Shown here: positions 9,476 to 18,440 of the stretch, piece after piece
Layout of the letters: every line of letters begins with the position of its first letter
Numbering within the stretch: the stretch's first letter is position 1
Assembly: GCA_934754655.1 (NCBI GenBank)
Contig: CAKVIC010000014.1
Location: 1 to 64,000, forward strand
Length of the DNA stretch: 64,000 bases
From: an uncultured Candidatus Melainabacteria bacterium
GTDB lineage: Bacteria > Cyanobacteriota > Vampirovibrionia > Gastranaerophilales > Gastranaerophilaceae
Direction of reading: 5' to 3'
The notes under the pieces: model-generated
Database searches by the model: none
Told to the model about the DNA's origin: nothing
The model's input: only the letters and a program-made list of their open reading frames with translations
Position numbers and translations under genes: made by a program

Positions 9476-9748
9476 ATGCAAGAAATCGTTATAACTTTAT
9501 TACAAAAAATGTTCATGCTTACCTTGCAGATGTCAGTACCAATTCTTGTTGTTGGTGTAATTATAGGTTTAATGGTAAGTATTTTTCAAACAGTTACTCA
9601 AATTCAAGAATCTACTTTGACTTTTGTACCCAAAATTGTTGGCTGCGTAATTTTATTAATCTTTTTATTACCTTGGATGATGAATGTTTTTGTAACAACA
9701 GTAAATGAATTTATGGATATTATTCCTCAATTGGTGAGCGCAATGTAA
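9476..9748 (+). CDS. fliQ: Flagellar/type III export gate protein FliQ (SctS)
   Basis: A 90-residue protein with two hydrophobic hairpin helices, the normal FliQ length. It contains LMVSIFQTVTQIQESTLTFV, the conserved loop of FliQ/SctS. It packs around FliP and FliR in the export gate. It starts 3 bp after the fliP stop codon, behind GAGGT, and shares one base (TAATG) with the start of fliR, so the three are translated together. Confidence 0.95.
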   Translation: MQEIVITLLQKMFMLTLQMSVPILVVGVIIGLMVSIFQTVTQIQESTLTFVPKIVGCVILLIFLLPWMMNVFVTTVNEFMDIIPQLVSAM

Positions 9749-10527
9749 TGTTTAATTTAGATGTTTTATTTTCTACAGCAAATATAATTTTATTTATGGC
9801 AATCTTTACAAGATTGTCTGGTTTGTTTACATCAGCACCATTATTTTCGACTTATCCAATACCAGCACAGGTCAAAGTTTGGCTTGCAGCATTAATCGCA
9901 TTTATACTATTCCCTATCGTTCAATATAATACGACTTTTGTTGCTCCTACCAATGTGCCAGCATTAAGTCTTATTTTATTTAAAGAATTCTTAATAGGAT
10001 ATGCAATAGGTTTTTGTGCAAATATCATGTTTGTAGGGATAGAACTTGGTGTTAATACTTTTGCAATACAAATGGGACTTTCAGCTGATCAAGCTTTAAA
10101 CCCAACTTCTGGGGGACAATCACCCGTTATCACGCAAGCTTATACGTATCTTGCAAGCATGTTATTTATTGCAACAGGAGCTCATCGTTGGCTTTTTGCA
10201 GCATTATATAATAGTTTTCATAGCATGCCTATTGGTTATACTTTTAATATTTCACCACAATTTATAGAACAAGTAGTTATAATTTCAGGACAAATTTTTA
10301 AAGTCGGTTTAGAAATTGCGTTACCGATTTTTGGTGTTCTTTTTATTACTGATGTGTTACTTGGTTTTACCTCAAAAATGATGCCACAAATGAACATTTT
10401 CATGGTTTCATTACCTCTTAAAATTTATTTAGGATTATTGTTATCATTAATATTTATGCGTCCAATGGCAGAATATATGGGTGTATTAATTGAACAATTC
10501 TTAACTAAAATTGTTGCAATTTTCTAA
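9748..10527 (+). CDS. fliR: Flagellar/type III export gate protein FliR (SctT)
   Basis: A 259-residue polytopic membrane protein of family-typical length with the FliR landmarks GLFTSAPLFSTYPIPAQVKV near the N-terminus and ADQALNPTSGGQSPV in the middle (about 113-127). It forms the pseudo-FliP/FliQ subunit that closes the export gate. It begins at the last base of the fliQ stop codon, with GGTGAG inside fliQ as ribosome site. flhB follows after 54 bp. Confidence 0.95.
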   Translation: MFNLDVLFSTANIILFMAIFTRLSGLFTSAPLFSTYPIPAQVKVWLAALIAFILFPIVQYNTTFVAPTNVPALSLILFKEFLIGYAIGFCANIMFVGIELGVNTFAIQMGLSADQALNPTSGGQSPVITQAYTYLASMLFIATGAHRWLFAALYNSFHSMPIGYTFNISPQFIEQVVIISGQIFKVGLEIALPIFGVLFITDVLLGFTSKMMPQMNIFMVSLPLKIYLGLLLSLIFMRPMAEYMGVLIEQFLTKIVAIF

Positions 10528-10581
10528 ATTTATATATATGGTAAAATAAAATTATATAATCACTTAAGGATTTTATAAAAA

Positions 10582-11661
10582 ATGAGTAACGAAGCAGCTG
10601 AAAAAACGGAAGAAGCGACCTCTCGGCGGCGTTCGAAAGAACGTGAGCGAGGTAATGTCTCAAAAAGTAAAGACTATGAATCTGCTTGGATTATGTTAGG
10701 TAGTATTGCTCTGCTTGGAGTTTTTTCAAAACACATGTTCAATGAAATAACAAGCATGCTTCGTGATACTTTTTCAAATTTAGATTATACAAACATTGAT
10801 AGTTCAAATATTTCAGGCTTAATGTATCCTTATTTTAAAGAACTTGGCTTGATTGTTCTGCCATTTTTTATTTTTATGTTTATACTTGCAATTATTGTTG
10901 TTAGAATGGATGTAGGGCAAGTCTTTGCATTATCTAAAGCTAAAATCGATTTCAAAAATTTAAGTCCACAAAAAATGTTAAATAATGCTAAACGAATTTT
11001 TAATCCATTACAGCCACGCTCATTAGTTGAATTTGCTAAATCTATTATAAAAATAGTTGTAGTCGCAGCGTGTGGTTATTCAGCTGTAAATAACAGAAAA
11101 GCTGATTTAATAGGGCTTATAGGATTAGAAACGCCCATTGCGCTTAATGTTATATGCTCAATTTTAATTAATATGATTATTAATATGTGCTTAGCAATGC
11201 TTGTTTTAGGTTTTTTAGATAAAAAATATCAAAATTATGAATATGAAAAATCAATTAAAATGACAAAACAAGAAGTTAAAGATGAACACAAGGACTTGGA
11301 AGGAGATCCAAAGGTTAAAGCAAGAATTAAATCTATTCAAATGCAAATGGCTCGCCAAAGAATGATGTCTTCTGTTCCGAATGCTGATGTTGTTGTTACC
11401 AACCCTACTCACTATGCTGTTGCTATACAGTATGATAAAAATAAAGCTCCTGTGCCAATTGTTGTAGCAAAAGGTGTAGATTACTTGGCTTTTCACATTA
11501 GAGAAATAGCTAAAGAAAATAACGTTCCAATTGTCGAAAATCGTCCGGTTGCAAGGGCTTTATATAATACAGTTCCGGTTGACGGAGCTATACCATCAGA
11601 TTTATATGTTGCTGTTGCAGAAATTTTAGCTTATGTTTATAATCAAAAAAATAATACATAA
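10582..11661 (+). CDS. flhB: Flagellar/type III export switch protein FlhB (SctU)
   Basis: A 359-residue protein with the charged N-terminal EKTEEATSRRRSKERERGNV motif, four membrane segments and a cytoplasmic C-terminal domain with the autocleavage motif NPTH at 274-277 (VVVTNPTHYAVAIQYD). Cleavage between Asn and Pro is what switches substrate class in this family. The C-terminal PVARALY and LYVAVAEILAYVY segments are intact. AAGGA precedes the ATG. No flhA follows: the next gene is rpsB, so the gate genes form a stand-alone block in this window. Confidence 0.95.
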   Translation: MSNEAAEKTEEATSRRRSKERERGNVSKSKDYESAWIMLGSIALLGVFSKHMFNEITSMLRDTFSNLDYTNIDSSNISGLMYPYFKELGLIVLPFFIFMFILAIIVVRMDVGQVFALSKAKIDFKNLSPQKMLNNAKRIFNPLQPRSLVEFAKSIIKIVVVAACGYSAVNNRKADLIGLIGLETPIALNVICSILINMIINMCLAMLVLGFLDKKYQNYEYEKSIKMTKQEVKDEHKDLEGDPKVKARIKSIQMQMARQRMMSSVPNADVVVTNPTHYAVAIQYDKNKAPVPIVVAKGVDYLAFHIREIAKENNVPIVENRPVARALYNTVPVDGAIPSDLYVAVAEILAYVYNQKNNT

Positions 11662-11863
11662 TTATCATCAAAATATAATTAAATCATATATTTGACGAAA
11701 ATTACCTAGCACTTGTTTTTATTTTTTGTTTATACTATTATAATTTTGATTTAATTTCTTGATAGGTTAGCCCTAGTCGAGGGTAAAAGGAAGTAAAAAT
11801 CCAATTCGTTGCTCGATGAAGAAGTTATATCCGTAGTACAACAAAAAAATAAAGGAGACACAG
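11662..11863 (+). promoter_or_regulatory. Promoter and leader of rpsB-tsf
   Basis: A TATAAT (11739-11744) lies in an AT-rich stretch without a convincing -35. Downstream, GATAGGTTAG is followed by a small hairpin CCCT-AGTCG-AGGG, then a roughly 70-nt tail to the start codon. GATAGGTTA also occurs in the rplU leader (from 55837). A structured leader for autogenous control by S2 is plausible but not shown. Confidence 0.45.
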
Positions 11864-12628
11864 ATGTCAGTAGCATCACTTATTGAATTATTAGAAGCAG
11901 GTGTTCACTTTGGACACCAAACACAACATTGGAACCCTAAAATGAAACAATACATTTATGGTGCCAGAAACGGAATTTATATTCTTGATTTAAGAAAAAC
12001 TACAGAATTATTAGACACGGCTTATGATGCAGTTAGAGAATATGCTGCAAAAGGCAGAAATGTTTTATTTGTAGGTACAAAAAAACAAGCTGCAGAAGTT
12101 GTTGCAGAAGAAGCGAAAAGAGCTGGCGCATACTACATTAATAGAAGATGGCTAGGTGGTATGTTAACTAACTTTGAAACTATTCGTGGTAGAGTTAACA
12201 AACTTAGAGAAATTGAAGATTTTATCGCTTCTGGTCATGCCGAAAAATTACCTAAAAAAGAACAAGCTCAATTGAATAGACAACTTTCAAAATTGAGCAA
12301 GACTCTTGGCGGTATTAAAGAAATGCGCGGTTTACCTGATATCATCTTTATCATTGACCAAGCAAAAGAAGATATTGCTATTGCTGAAGCAAACAAATTA
12401 GGTATTCCTGTAATTTGTTTAGCAGATACAAATGCTAATCCAGACGGTATTAATTATATCATTCCTGGTAATGATGATGCTATTCGTTCAATTCAATTGA
12501 TTACTTCAAAATTAGCTGATGCTGTTTTAGAAGGAAAACAATTAAGAGAAAACAATGCTAATAAAAAAGGTAAAGTAGAGGCTGTAACTGCCGCTGATGC
12601 AGGTGTTGAAGAGCCTGCTAATGTATAA
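11864..12628 (+). CDS. rpsB: 30S ribosomal protein S2
   Basis: A 254-residue S2, starting MSVASLIELLEAGVHFGHQT and containing NGIYILDLRKT, RWLGGMLTNF and LADTNANPDGINY, all standard S2 blocks. It binds late to the 30S subunit at the head-body junction. AAAGGAG precedes the ATG. The C-terminal tail is short and low in complexity. tsf follows after 20 bp, the usual rpsB-tsf order. Confidence 0.97.
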   Translation: MSVASLIELLEAGVHFGHQTQHWNPKMKQYIYGARNGIYILDLRKTTELLDTAYDAVREYAAKGRNVLFVGTKKQAAEVVAEEAKRAGAYYINRRWLGGMLTNFETIRGRVNKLREIEDFIASGHAEKLPKKEQAQLNRQLSKLSKTLGGIKEMRGLPDIIFIIDQAKEDIAIAEANKLGIPVICLADTNANPDGINYIIPGNDDAIRSIQLITSKLADAVLEGKQLRENNANKKGKVEAVTAADAGVEEPANV

Positions 12629-12648
12629 TTAAATAAGGAGAATGTTTT

Positions 12649-13512
12649 ATGAATATTACAGCTACAATGGTAAAAGAACTTCGTGATAAAACTGGTGCCG
12701 GCATGATGGATGCTAAAAAAGCTTTAGTAGAAGTTGATGGCGACATGGAAAAAGCTATGGAAATTCTTCGCCAAAAAGGTATTGCATCTGCAGACAAGAA
12801 AATGGGCAGAATTGCAGCAGAGGGTAGAGTTGGCTCTTATGTTTCAGATAATGCTGGAGCTATGATTGAAGTTAACTGTGAAACAGACTTTGTTGCAAAA
12901 AACAATGAATTCATCGAATTGACAAATTGTTTAGCTAAAAAAGTCGCAGAATCAAATCCTGAAAGCGTTGAAGCTTTATTAGATATGACTTGTGAAAGTT
13001 GCGGTAAAAAGATTGCTGATGTTATCAAAGAAAAAATCGCATCTATCGGTGAAAAAATTACTGTTAGAAGATTTGTTAGATATGAAGGCAACACTGCTAC
13101 TTATATTCACAATGGTAAAATTGGTGTTCTTTTATCAACTGATGTTGCTAATGAAGCTTTAGCAAAAGATATTTGTTTACATATTGCATCTTCTGCTCCA
13201 GAATTTGTTTCAAGAAACGAAATACCTGCTTCTGTTATTGAAGAAGAAACTCGTATTGAAATGGGTAAAGAAGATTTAGCAAATAAACCTGAACAAATTA
13301 GAGCAAAAATTGTTGAAGGTCGTGTAAACAAACTTATGTCACATAGATGTTTGTTAGAACAACCATTTGTTAAAAACCCTGAACAAACAATTGAACAATT
13401 AATTTCTGGCAAAATGCAAATCGTTAAATTTGAAAGATATGTTTTAGGTGAAGGTCTTGAAAAAAGAAATGATAACTTTGCTGATGAAGTTATGAGCCAA
13501 TTAAACAAATAG
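12649..13512 (+). CDS. tsf: Elongation factor Ts
   Basis: A 287-residue EF-Ts, the nucleotide exchange factor of EF-Tu. The N-terminal UBA-like segment VKELRDKTGAGMMDAKKAL is intact, as is the EF-Tu contact segment VNCETDFVAKNNEF. Both halves of the core domain are present (for example HIASSAPEFVSRNEIP and LLEQPFVKNPEQTIEQ). It follows rpsB with AAGGAG before its start and ends at a strong terminator, giving a two-gene operon. Confidence 0.97.
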   Translation: MNITATMVKELRDKTGAGMMDAKKALVEVDGDMEKAMEILRQKGIASADKKMGRIAAEGRVGSYVSDNAGAMIEVNCETDFVAKNNEFIELTNCLAKKVAESNPESVEALLDMTCESCGKKIADVIKEKIASIGEKITVRRFVRYEGNTATYIHNGKIGVLLSTDVANEALAKDICLHIASSAPEFVSRNEIPASVIEEETRIEMGKEDLANKPEQIRAKIVEGRVNKLMSHRCLLEQPFVKNPEQTIEQLISGKMQIVKFERYVLGEGLEKRNDNFADEVMSQLNK

Positions 13513-13532
13513 TTTATAAGCTAAAAACATTT

Positions 13533-13570
13533 AAATGGATGATTAGAATTTATTTAATCATCCATTTTTT
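13533..13570 (+). terminator. Rho-independent terminator after tsf
   Basis: AAATGGATGATTA (13533-13545) pairs perfectly with TAATCATCCATTT (13555-13567) and runs into a T tract. Confidence 0.92.
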
Positions 13571-13590
13571 GTGTTTATATATTAATATAA

Positions 13591-14337
13591 TTATATTCTA
13601 TAACTTGACGTATAAGGTCTAAATTTATTTAAAAATATTTGAGAATGAGATTTAAAAGTTGTTTGCTTTTGCAAAGCCTCTTTTATATCAGGCGCGATGG
13701 TTTGTTTTTCCTCATTATTTTTTTCCGAAAAATGCTCAAGCATAATTTTTTGATATTGAGATGCGACGGTATTTCTTAAAATAGGAGCTAATAATGCAAT
13801 TGAAAAAGCACTGCCTGCTGTTGTCACAATAGCTGAAGTTGAATCTACAATTGCTTCAAATTTATGCATGTTTTCTATTGGTTCTTTTAAAAGTTTATTT
13901 TTTTCTAATTCAGTAGCCTTTATATAATCTTCAGATTTTTTAATATTATTAATAAGATTTTCTAAAGATTTTTCTATATCAAAATGTTTTTCGTTTCTTT
14001 TCTCCATTATACCTGTTTTGTTTAAATAATTTCGCAAATCTTTTGTTAATAATTTTCCATTCTTAACATATTTTTTAGCTAAATTTTGTAAAGGTGTTGT
14101 TATTAAAACCAAAGAAAATATTGAAACGGCACCATCTATTAATTCTTGTGGCACCATAAACATTTTTTGCGAAAGAGTATAATGTTTATTGTTAACGACA
14201 GTTAAAGTCTGCGCTAAACTAGATAATGCCATACCTATAATACCTGTTAATAGAAGCATTTTACCGGAATTTTCACCAAAAAGTACATGAACTTTATTAA
14301 CAACTTTTTTTATAAATTTTTCCATTCCACGCTTCAT
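13591..14337 (-). CDS. Unknown membrane protein (pair member 2)
   Basis: A 248-residue protein not assigned to a family. Hydrophobic segments lie at about 27-47, 70-85 and 165-185, and a Lys/Glu-rich helical stretch (about 105-160) sits between them. FMVPQELIDGAVSIFSLVLI is a distinctive mid-protein block. The ATG overlaps the stop of the upstream gene as ATGA, so the two products are probably made together and may interact. Its 3' end faces tsf across the shared terminator. Confidence 0.75.
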   Translation of the reverse strand: MKRGMEKFIKKVVNKVHVLFGENSGKMLLLTGIIGMALSSLAQTLTVVNNKHYTLSQKMFMVPQELIDGAVSIFSLVLITTPLQNLAKKYVKNGKLLTKDLRNYLNKTGIMEKRNEKHFDIEKSLENLINNIKKSEDYIKATELEKNKLLKEPIENMHKFEAIVDSTSAIVTTAGSAFSIALLAPILRNTVASQYQKIMLEHFSEKNNEEKQTIAPDIKEALQKQTTFKSHSQIFLNKFRPYTSSYRI

Positions 14338-14906
14338 GCTAAAACCTCATTATTATTAGCTTGAAAACGTTTTTTATAATGCATTATTAAGAAATTAGAA
14401 AGTTTTGTTGTAAGTGGAGCGTCAGCTAAAAAATTTGTAAATACCATTACGCTAAGTGCTAAAACAGTAGATAATGAATTTTTATGAATTTTTAACATTC
14501 TACGTCTTAATTCTACATCATTTTTCTTCAATATTGCATCAGGTGTTAATAAAGTGGAACCTTCTTCTTTTGAAGCTTTTGCAAATTTATCAACTATATA
14601 ATAAGAACTACCACGTACAATAAAGCCGACAGAAGAACATACTAAAATTTTTGCAATTGTTCTTAACATAGATGTTATTGCAGTATCTTTATCGACTTTC
14701 GGATTTAATAAATCCATCCAGGGTTGTGTTGCAAAAGCTGCAACGCCAAGCACTGTTCTATTAATATGTGGACTTGCAAGCGCATGACCAAGTTTCGTAT
14801 AATGAACAGGATTTTTTAAATCTTTGTCTGGTAAAGATTTGAAAAATTTATCATAAAACGAGCCAAAACTTACTTGATTATTGGGATTTATTGTATTCAG
14901 TAACAT
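14334..14906 (-). CDS. Unknown membrane protein with V-S-F box (pair member 1)
   Basis: A 190-residue protein with no recognised domain. The N-terminus is uncharged and Asn-rich and ends in QVSFGSF (residues 11-17), the box shared with several other unknown proteins in the window. Hydrophobic segments follow at about 53-68, 85-105 and 147-165. AAAGGTG precedes the ATG. It is translationally coupled (ATGA) to the 13591-14337 gene and divergent from ribE, with a 24-bp dyad in the intergenic region. Confidence 0.75.
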   Translation of the reverse strand: MLLNTINPNNQVSFGSFYDKFFKSLPDKDLKNPVHYTKLGHALASPHINRTVLGVAAFATQPWMDLLNPKVDKDTAITSMLRTIAKILVCSSVGFIVRGSSYYIVDKFAKASKEEGSTLLTPDAILKKNDVELRRRMLKIHKNSLSTVLALSVMVFTNFLADAPLTTKLSNFLIMHYKKRFQANNNEVLA

Positions 14907-14960
14907 CTACACCTTTTCTTTATATATTCGACGTAGTATAATTAAAATTTAATCAACAGA

Positions 14961-14984
14961 TTAAGTATACAATATTATACTTAA
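14961..14984. promoter_or_regulatory. Perfect dyad in the divergent promoter region (operator candidate)
   Basis: TTAAGTATA (14961-14969) and TATACTTAA (14976-14984) form a perfect 9-bp inverted repeat around a 6-bp centre, between the leftward membrane-protein pair and ribE. It contains TATACT, so it could also overlap a -10 element. Confidence 0.5.
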
Positions 14985-15039
14985 ATTTACAACTTTTTAT
15001 ATATAATTTTTAATTTATTTTTTGTGTTAAAATTAAACT

Positions 15040-15666
15040 ATGTTTACGGGTATCGTCGAAGAAGTAGGAAAAATTAACCATATAACCTCTAACAAACTTA
15101 ATGTTGGTTGCAAAAATGTGGTTTCTGACATGAAAATAGGGGACAGTGTTGCCTGCAATGGCGTTTGCTTAACCGTGGAAACTTTTGGTAAAGATTTTTT
15201 TGAAGCTTCTATTTCGCCAACGACGTTAGCAGTAACAAATTTTAAAACTTTAAAAACCGGCGATTCAGTAAATTTAGAGCGTGCTATGCTTGCCAATGGA
15301 CGTTTTGGTGGGCATATTGTAAGTGGACATATTGATACTTGTTCACCAATTATTAATATTAAAAAATGTGAAGATTTTTATACCTTTAAAATAGAGCTAC
15401 CAAAAGATTTATCAAAATATGTTATCCATAAAGGCTCAATTACAATAAATGGAATAAGCTTAACCGTGGCTGAAATTATGGACAATATTGTTACAGTAGC
15501 AATAATTCCACATACATATTTAAATACAAATTTATCAAAACTCTCTATTGGTGATATTGTAAATATAGAATTTGACATCTTTGCTAAATATATTGAAAAA
15601 TTTTTATTATCAAGTGATAATAAAACAAGGGTTGATATGGATTTTTTAAAGGAAAATGGGTTTTAA
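15040..15666 (+). CDS. ribE: Riboflavin synthase alpha chain
   Basis: A 208-residue protein with the tandem lumazine-binding domains of riboflavin synthase: MFTGIVEEVG opens the first, and the second starts near residue 98. GHIVSGHIDTC links them. It dismutates two molecules of dimethylribityllumazine to riboflavin. The start is fixed by the conserved MFTGIVEE. There is no ribosome site, and TAAAAT (15028-15033) ends 6 nt before the ATG, so the message may be leaderless. No FMN riboswitch fits upstream. ribBA follows 28 bp downstream. Confidence 0.95.
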   Translation: MFTGIVEEVGKINHITSNKLNVGCKNVVSDMKIGDSVACNGVCLTVETFGKDFFEASISPTTLAVTNFKTLKTGDSVNLERAMLANGRFGGHIVSGHIDTCSPIINIKKCEDFYTFKIELPKDLSKYVIHKGSITINGISLTVAEIMDNIVTVAIIPHTYLNTNLSKLSIGDIVNIEFDIFAKYIEKFLLSSDNKTRVDMDFLKENGF

Positions 15667-15694
15667 TTAGTAGAACAATTTGAGGTTATTTATA

Positions 15695-16906
15695 ATGTTA
15701 AATGCAGTAAAATTTAATACAATTGAAGAAGCTCTAGAAGATTTTAAGCAAGGTAAACCTCTTATTGTGGCTGATGATGAGGATAGAGAAAACGAAGGAG
15801 ATTTAATCGTTTCAGCACAATGCATTACTCCTGAATTAATAAATTTTATGACAAAAGAATGTCGTGGTTTAGTTTGTCTTGCAATTTCATCAACTATTGC
15901 TGATAAATTAGAATTACCACAAATGGTTCAAAAAAATACAGAATCAATGAAAACAGCATTTTCACTAAGTATTGATGCACATCCTAAATTTGGAGTAACA
16001 ACCGGTATTTCTGCTTTTGATAGAGCTAAGACAATTGAAGTTGCAACCGCTCCGGATGCTTTACCTTCTGATTTATTACGTCCTGGACATATTTTCCCTT
16101 GCGTTGCAAGAAAAGGTGGAGTTTTAAAACGGTGTGGCCATACAGAGGCAGTTGTAGATTTAGCAACTTTATGTAATCATCGCCCAGCTGGCGTTATGTG
16201 TGAAATTTTAAATGATGACGGTCACATGGCACGACGTGATGATTTATATAAATTTGCACAAAAACATAATATAAAATTTATTACAGTAGCTGATTTAATA
16301 GCATATAGATTAAAGCGAGAAAAGTTTGTAAATCGCGAAGTTGAAGTCTTTTTACCAACTCAATTTGGAGATTTTAATATAATTGGTTATCGTGATACAA
16401 TTACTAATTGTGAACATGTTGCGCTTGTAAAAGATGATGGCTCTGATAAAATTCCATTAATAAGAGTTCATTCTGAATGCTTAACGGGCGATGTTTTTCA
16501 CAGCTTGAAATGTGATTGTAATTGGCAGCTACACAACGCTTTAAAAATGGTCAATGAACATGGAAAGGGTGCTGTAATATATTTGCGCGACCATGAAGGA
16601 CGTGGTATTGGTTTGATAAATAAACTAAAAGCATATAAATTGCAGGAAGAAGGCCAAGATACAGTAGAAGCTAACGTTTCACTAGGATTTGCTCCTGATT
16701 TAAGAAATTATGGAGTCGGAGCTCAAATAATTTTAGATTTAGGATTTAATAATTTTAATTTGATAACAAATAACCCTCGTAAAATTGTAGGATTAAAGGG
16801 ATATGGACTTACTATTCACGAAAATATAAATATTAAATCTGAAATAACTAAATATAATGAAAAATATATAAGTACAAAATGCGAAAAAATGCATCATATA
16901 ATGTAA
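15695..16906 (+). CDS. ribBA: Bifunctional DHBP synthase / GTP cyclohydrolase II
   Basis: A 403-residue fusion that supplies both precursors of riboflavin. The N-terminal half (about 1-200) is 3,4-dihydroxy-2-butanone-4-phosphate synthase, with the acidic loop DDEDRENEGD at 27-36. The C-terminal half is GTP cyclohydrolase II, with zinc cysteines at 262, 273 and 275 (SECLTGDVFHSLKCDC) and the DHEGRGIGL motif. The ATG at 15695 has TGAGGT upstream; an in-frame TTG 15 bp earlier is rejected because it lies on that site. ribD and ribH are not in the window. Confidence 0.95.
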   Translation: MLNAVKFNTIEEALEDFKQGKPLIVADDEDRENEGDLIVSAQCITPELINFMTKECRGLVCLAISSTIADKLELPQMVQKNTESMKTAFSLSIDAHPKFGVTTGISAFDRAKTIEVATAPDALPSDLLRPGHIFPCVARKGGVLKRCGHTEAVVDLATLCNHRPAGVMCEILNDDGHMARRDDLYKFAQKHNIKFITVADLIAYRLKREKFVNREVEVFLPTQFGDFNIIGYRDTITNCEHVALVKDDGSDKIPLIRVHSECLTGDVFHSLKCDCNWQLHNALKMVNEHGKGAVIYLRDHEGRGIGLINKLKAYKLQEEGQDTVEANVSLGFAPDLRNYGVGAQIILDLGFNNFNLITNNPRKIVGLKGYGLTIHENINIKSEITKYNEKYISTKCEKMHHIM

Positions 16907-16916
16907 AGGATTTTTT

Positions 16917-17906
16917 ATGTCGGAAATGAATTATGTAATTGAAACGCTAAAAACTGAAACTTTTAAAATTTTTAAAGGTGTGTATAACGATTTTAAATCA
17001 AAAGCTGTAAGTGAATATAAATTTGAACTTGCACCTTTAGAATACGAAGATTTTATAAATGCTGTTGAAAAAGGCTATTTAAAAGTTATTGTGTTAAAAG
17101 AAAATGAAATTCCTACTGCATTTTTAGTTTATACAACTTCTATTTCAGAATCAATCGAGTTAAATTTAATTCACTGTTTGGGAATTGAAGATAAAATTAC
17201 AAAACAAAAATTATTAATGGAAAAATTTTTAGAAGAAACTAAATATGAAAGACAAAGCAAAGTTGTATCTTACCCTATGCTTGGCAATCAATCTGTTTAT
17301 ACAGCAGATTATGCAAAATACGGGTTTAAATTTGTAGGTCAAGCAATTCTAAGATTTGTTATGGGTAATGCTTCTTCTGAAAGAGTTTTAGAAAATATTA
17401 AATTACCGACTAAGGATGAAAAATATAAAATTGTTAATTATTCATCAGAATATAAAGATGAAATAATTAAAATTATTCATTCATCATTTAAAGATGCTCA
17501 AGATGCACTTTTTGATTCTAGATTTAAAACTAAAGAGGGTGTCACGGATATTATTAATAAAATTGTAGAAGATGTTTATGGAGAATTTTTACCAGAGGCA
17601 ACTTCGATTTTATTGTACGAGGACAAACCATGTGGTGTTGCATTCGCAAATGTTACCGGTGGTAAAATCTCCAATATTCCATTAGTGGCAATTAATACCG
17701 AGCATAGAGGACTACATCTTTCTGAATGGCTTTTAAGCCGAACTGTTAAAACCATTGTAGATTGGGTAAAACTTGGCGTAAAAGATTTTTCAGAAATAAA
17801 TGTAACAACTGAAACTAATAATTACCGCGCGTTAAAAATGTATCGAAAAGTCGGTTTTAGGGAAGATTATTGTTACCCTCAAGCATATTTACTTACTGGA
17901 AAATAA
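16917..17906 (+). CDS. GNAT-type acetyltransferase
   Basis: A 329-residue protein whose C-terminal half (about 160-325) looks like a GNAT domain: the beta-strand PCGVAFANVTGGKISNIPLV, the LVAINTEHRGLHLSEWLLS segment at the acetyl-CoA loop position, and the terminal VTTETNNYRALKMYRKVGF block with the classic N-x-x-A-x-x-x-Y-x-K-x-GF. The N-terminal half may be a degenerate second GNAT fold. The substrate is unknown. AAGGA precedes the ATG 10 bp after ribBA, so it is probably co-transcribed with the riboflavin genes. Confidence 0.75.
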   Translation: MSEMNYVIETLKTETFKIFKGVYNDFKSKAVSEYKFELAPLEYEDFINAVEKGYLKVIVLKENEIPTAFLVYTTSISESIELNLIHCLGIEDKITKQKLLMEKFLEETKYERQSKVVSYPMLGNQSVYTADYAKYGFKFVGQAILRFVMGNASSERVLENIKLPTKDEKYKIVNYSSEYKDEIIKIIHSSFKDAQDALFDSRFKTKEGVTDIINKIVEDVYGEFLPEATSILLYEDKPCGVAFANVTGGKISNIPLVAINTEHRGLHLSEWLLSRTVKTIVDWVKLGVKDFSEINVTTETNNYRALKMYRKVGFREDYCYPQAYLLTGK

Positions 17907-17909
17907 GTT

Positions 17910-18440
17910 TTAAATATAGTATTTGTTTGATATAAACATGTTAATTAAAACGATGCCTGCAAATAAGAAATTTAATCCTACAAATATTCCTATTATCCAA
18001 AACGAACCGGTTGGTATTGTAAGAATAAACAAAATTCCTGTAAGTAATTGGAATAAAGCAACAAATAAATTTACCCACCAAAGATATAATAATTTGCGTG
18101 TTTGAATCGCAAATGCTGTTGTTGAAATACTTTCAAGGATGAAATATAGGCCTAAAAAACTTAAAATTATCCAAAAATTAATCATTGGTTTAAAGAATAA
18201 TACAAGTCCCAAAATAGCAAGTAATATTCCTAATACCAAATTTAATGGATAGTGTTTTGAAAAATTTCTAGTGTTTATCGCGCTTACTATTTTATAGATT
18301 CCATAAACAAATATTGAAATACAAAATAAAACACCTATTGTTATTGATGTAAATTTGGGTAATATAAGCATTAAAAGTCCTGCAACAAAAAGCAAACAAC
18401 CTTCTGTTAATACAAAATTTAAAAATTTTTTTTCTGGCAT
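17910..18440 (-). CDS. DUF308/HdeD-like integral membrane protein
   Basis: A 176-residue protein made almost wholly of six hydrophobic helices in pairs (for example VAGLLMLILPKFTSITIGVL and VLGILLAILGLVLFF), the repeat pattern of the HdeD/DUF308 family. Related E. coli HdeD is linked to acid stress; no function can be assigned here. The ATG at 18440 has AAAAGGAG upstream. A longer frame from a TTG at 18503 adds 21 residues but lacks a ribosome site. It converges on the acetyltransferase gene with 3 bp between them. Confidence 0.75.
   Translation of the reverse strand: MPEKKFLNFVLTEGCLLFVAGLLMLILPKFTSITIGVLFCISIFVYGIYKIVSAINTRNFSKHYPLNLVLGILLAILGLVLFFKPMINFWIILSFLGLYFILESISTTAFAIQTRKLLYLWWVNLFVALFQLLTGILFILTIPTGSFWIIGIFVGLNFLFAGIVLINMFISNKYYI

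Noticed and set aside
14907..15039. FMN riboswitch before ribE
   Set aside because: The 133-bp region is AT-rich, lacks the conserved FMN aptamer segments, and the -10 element lies only 6 nt before the ATG.
15680..15694. Earlier ribBA start at a TTG
   Set aside because: It overlaps the TGAGGT ribosome site of the ATG at 15695, and the added residues are not part of the conserved enzyme.
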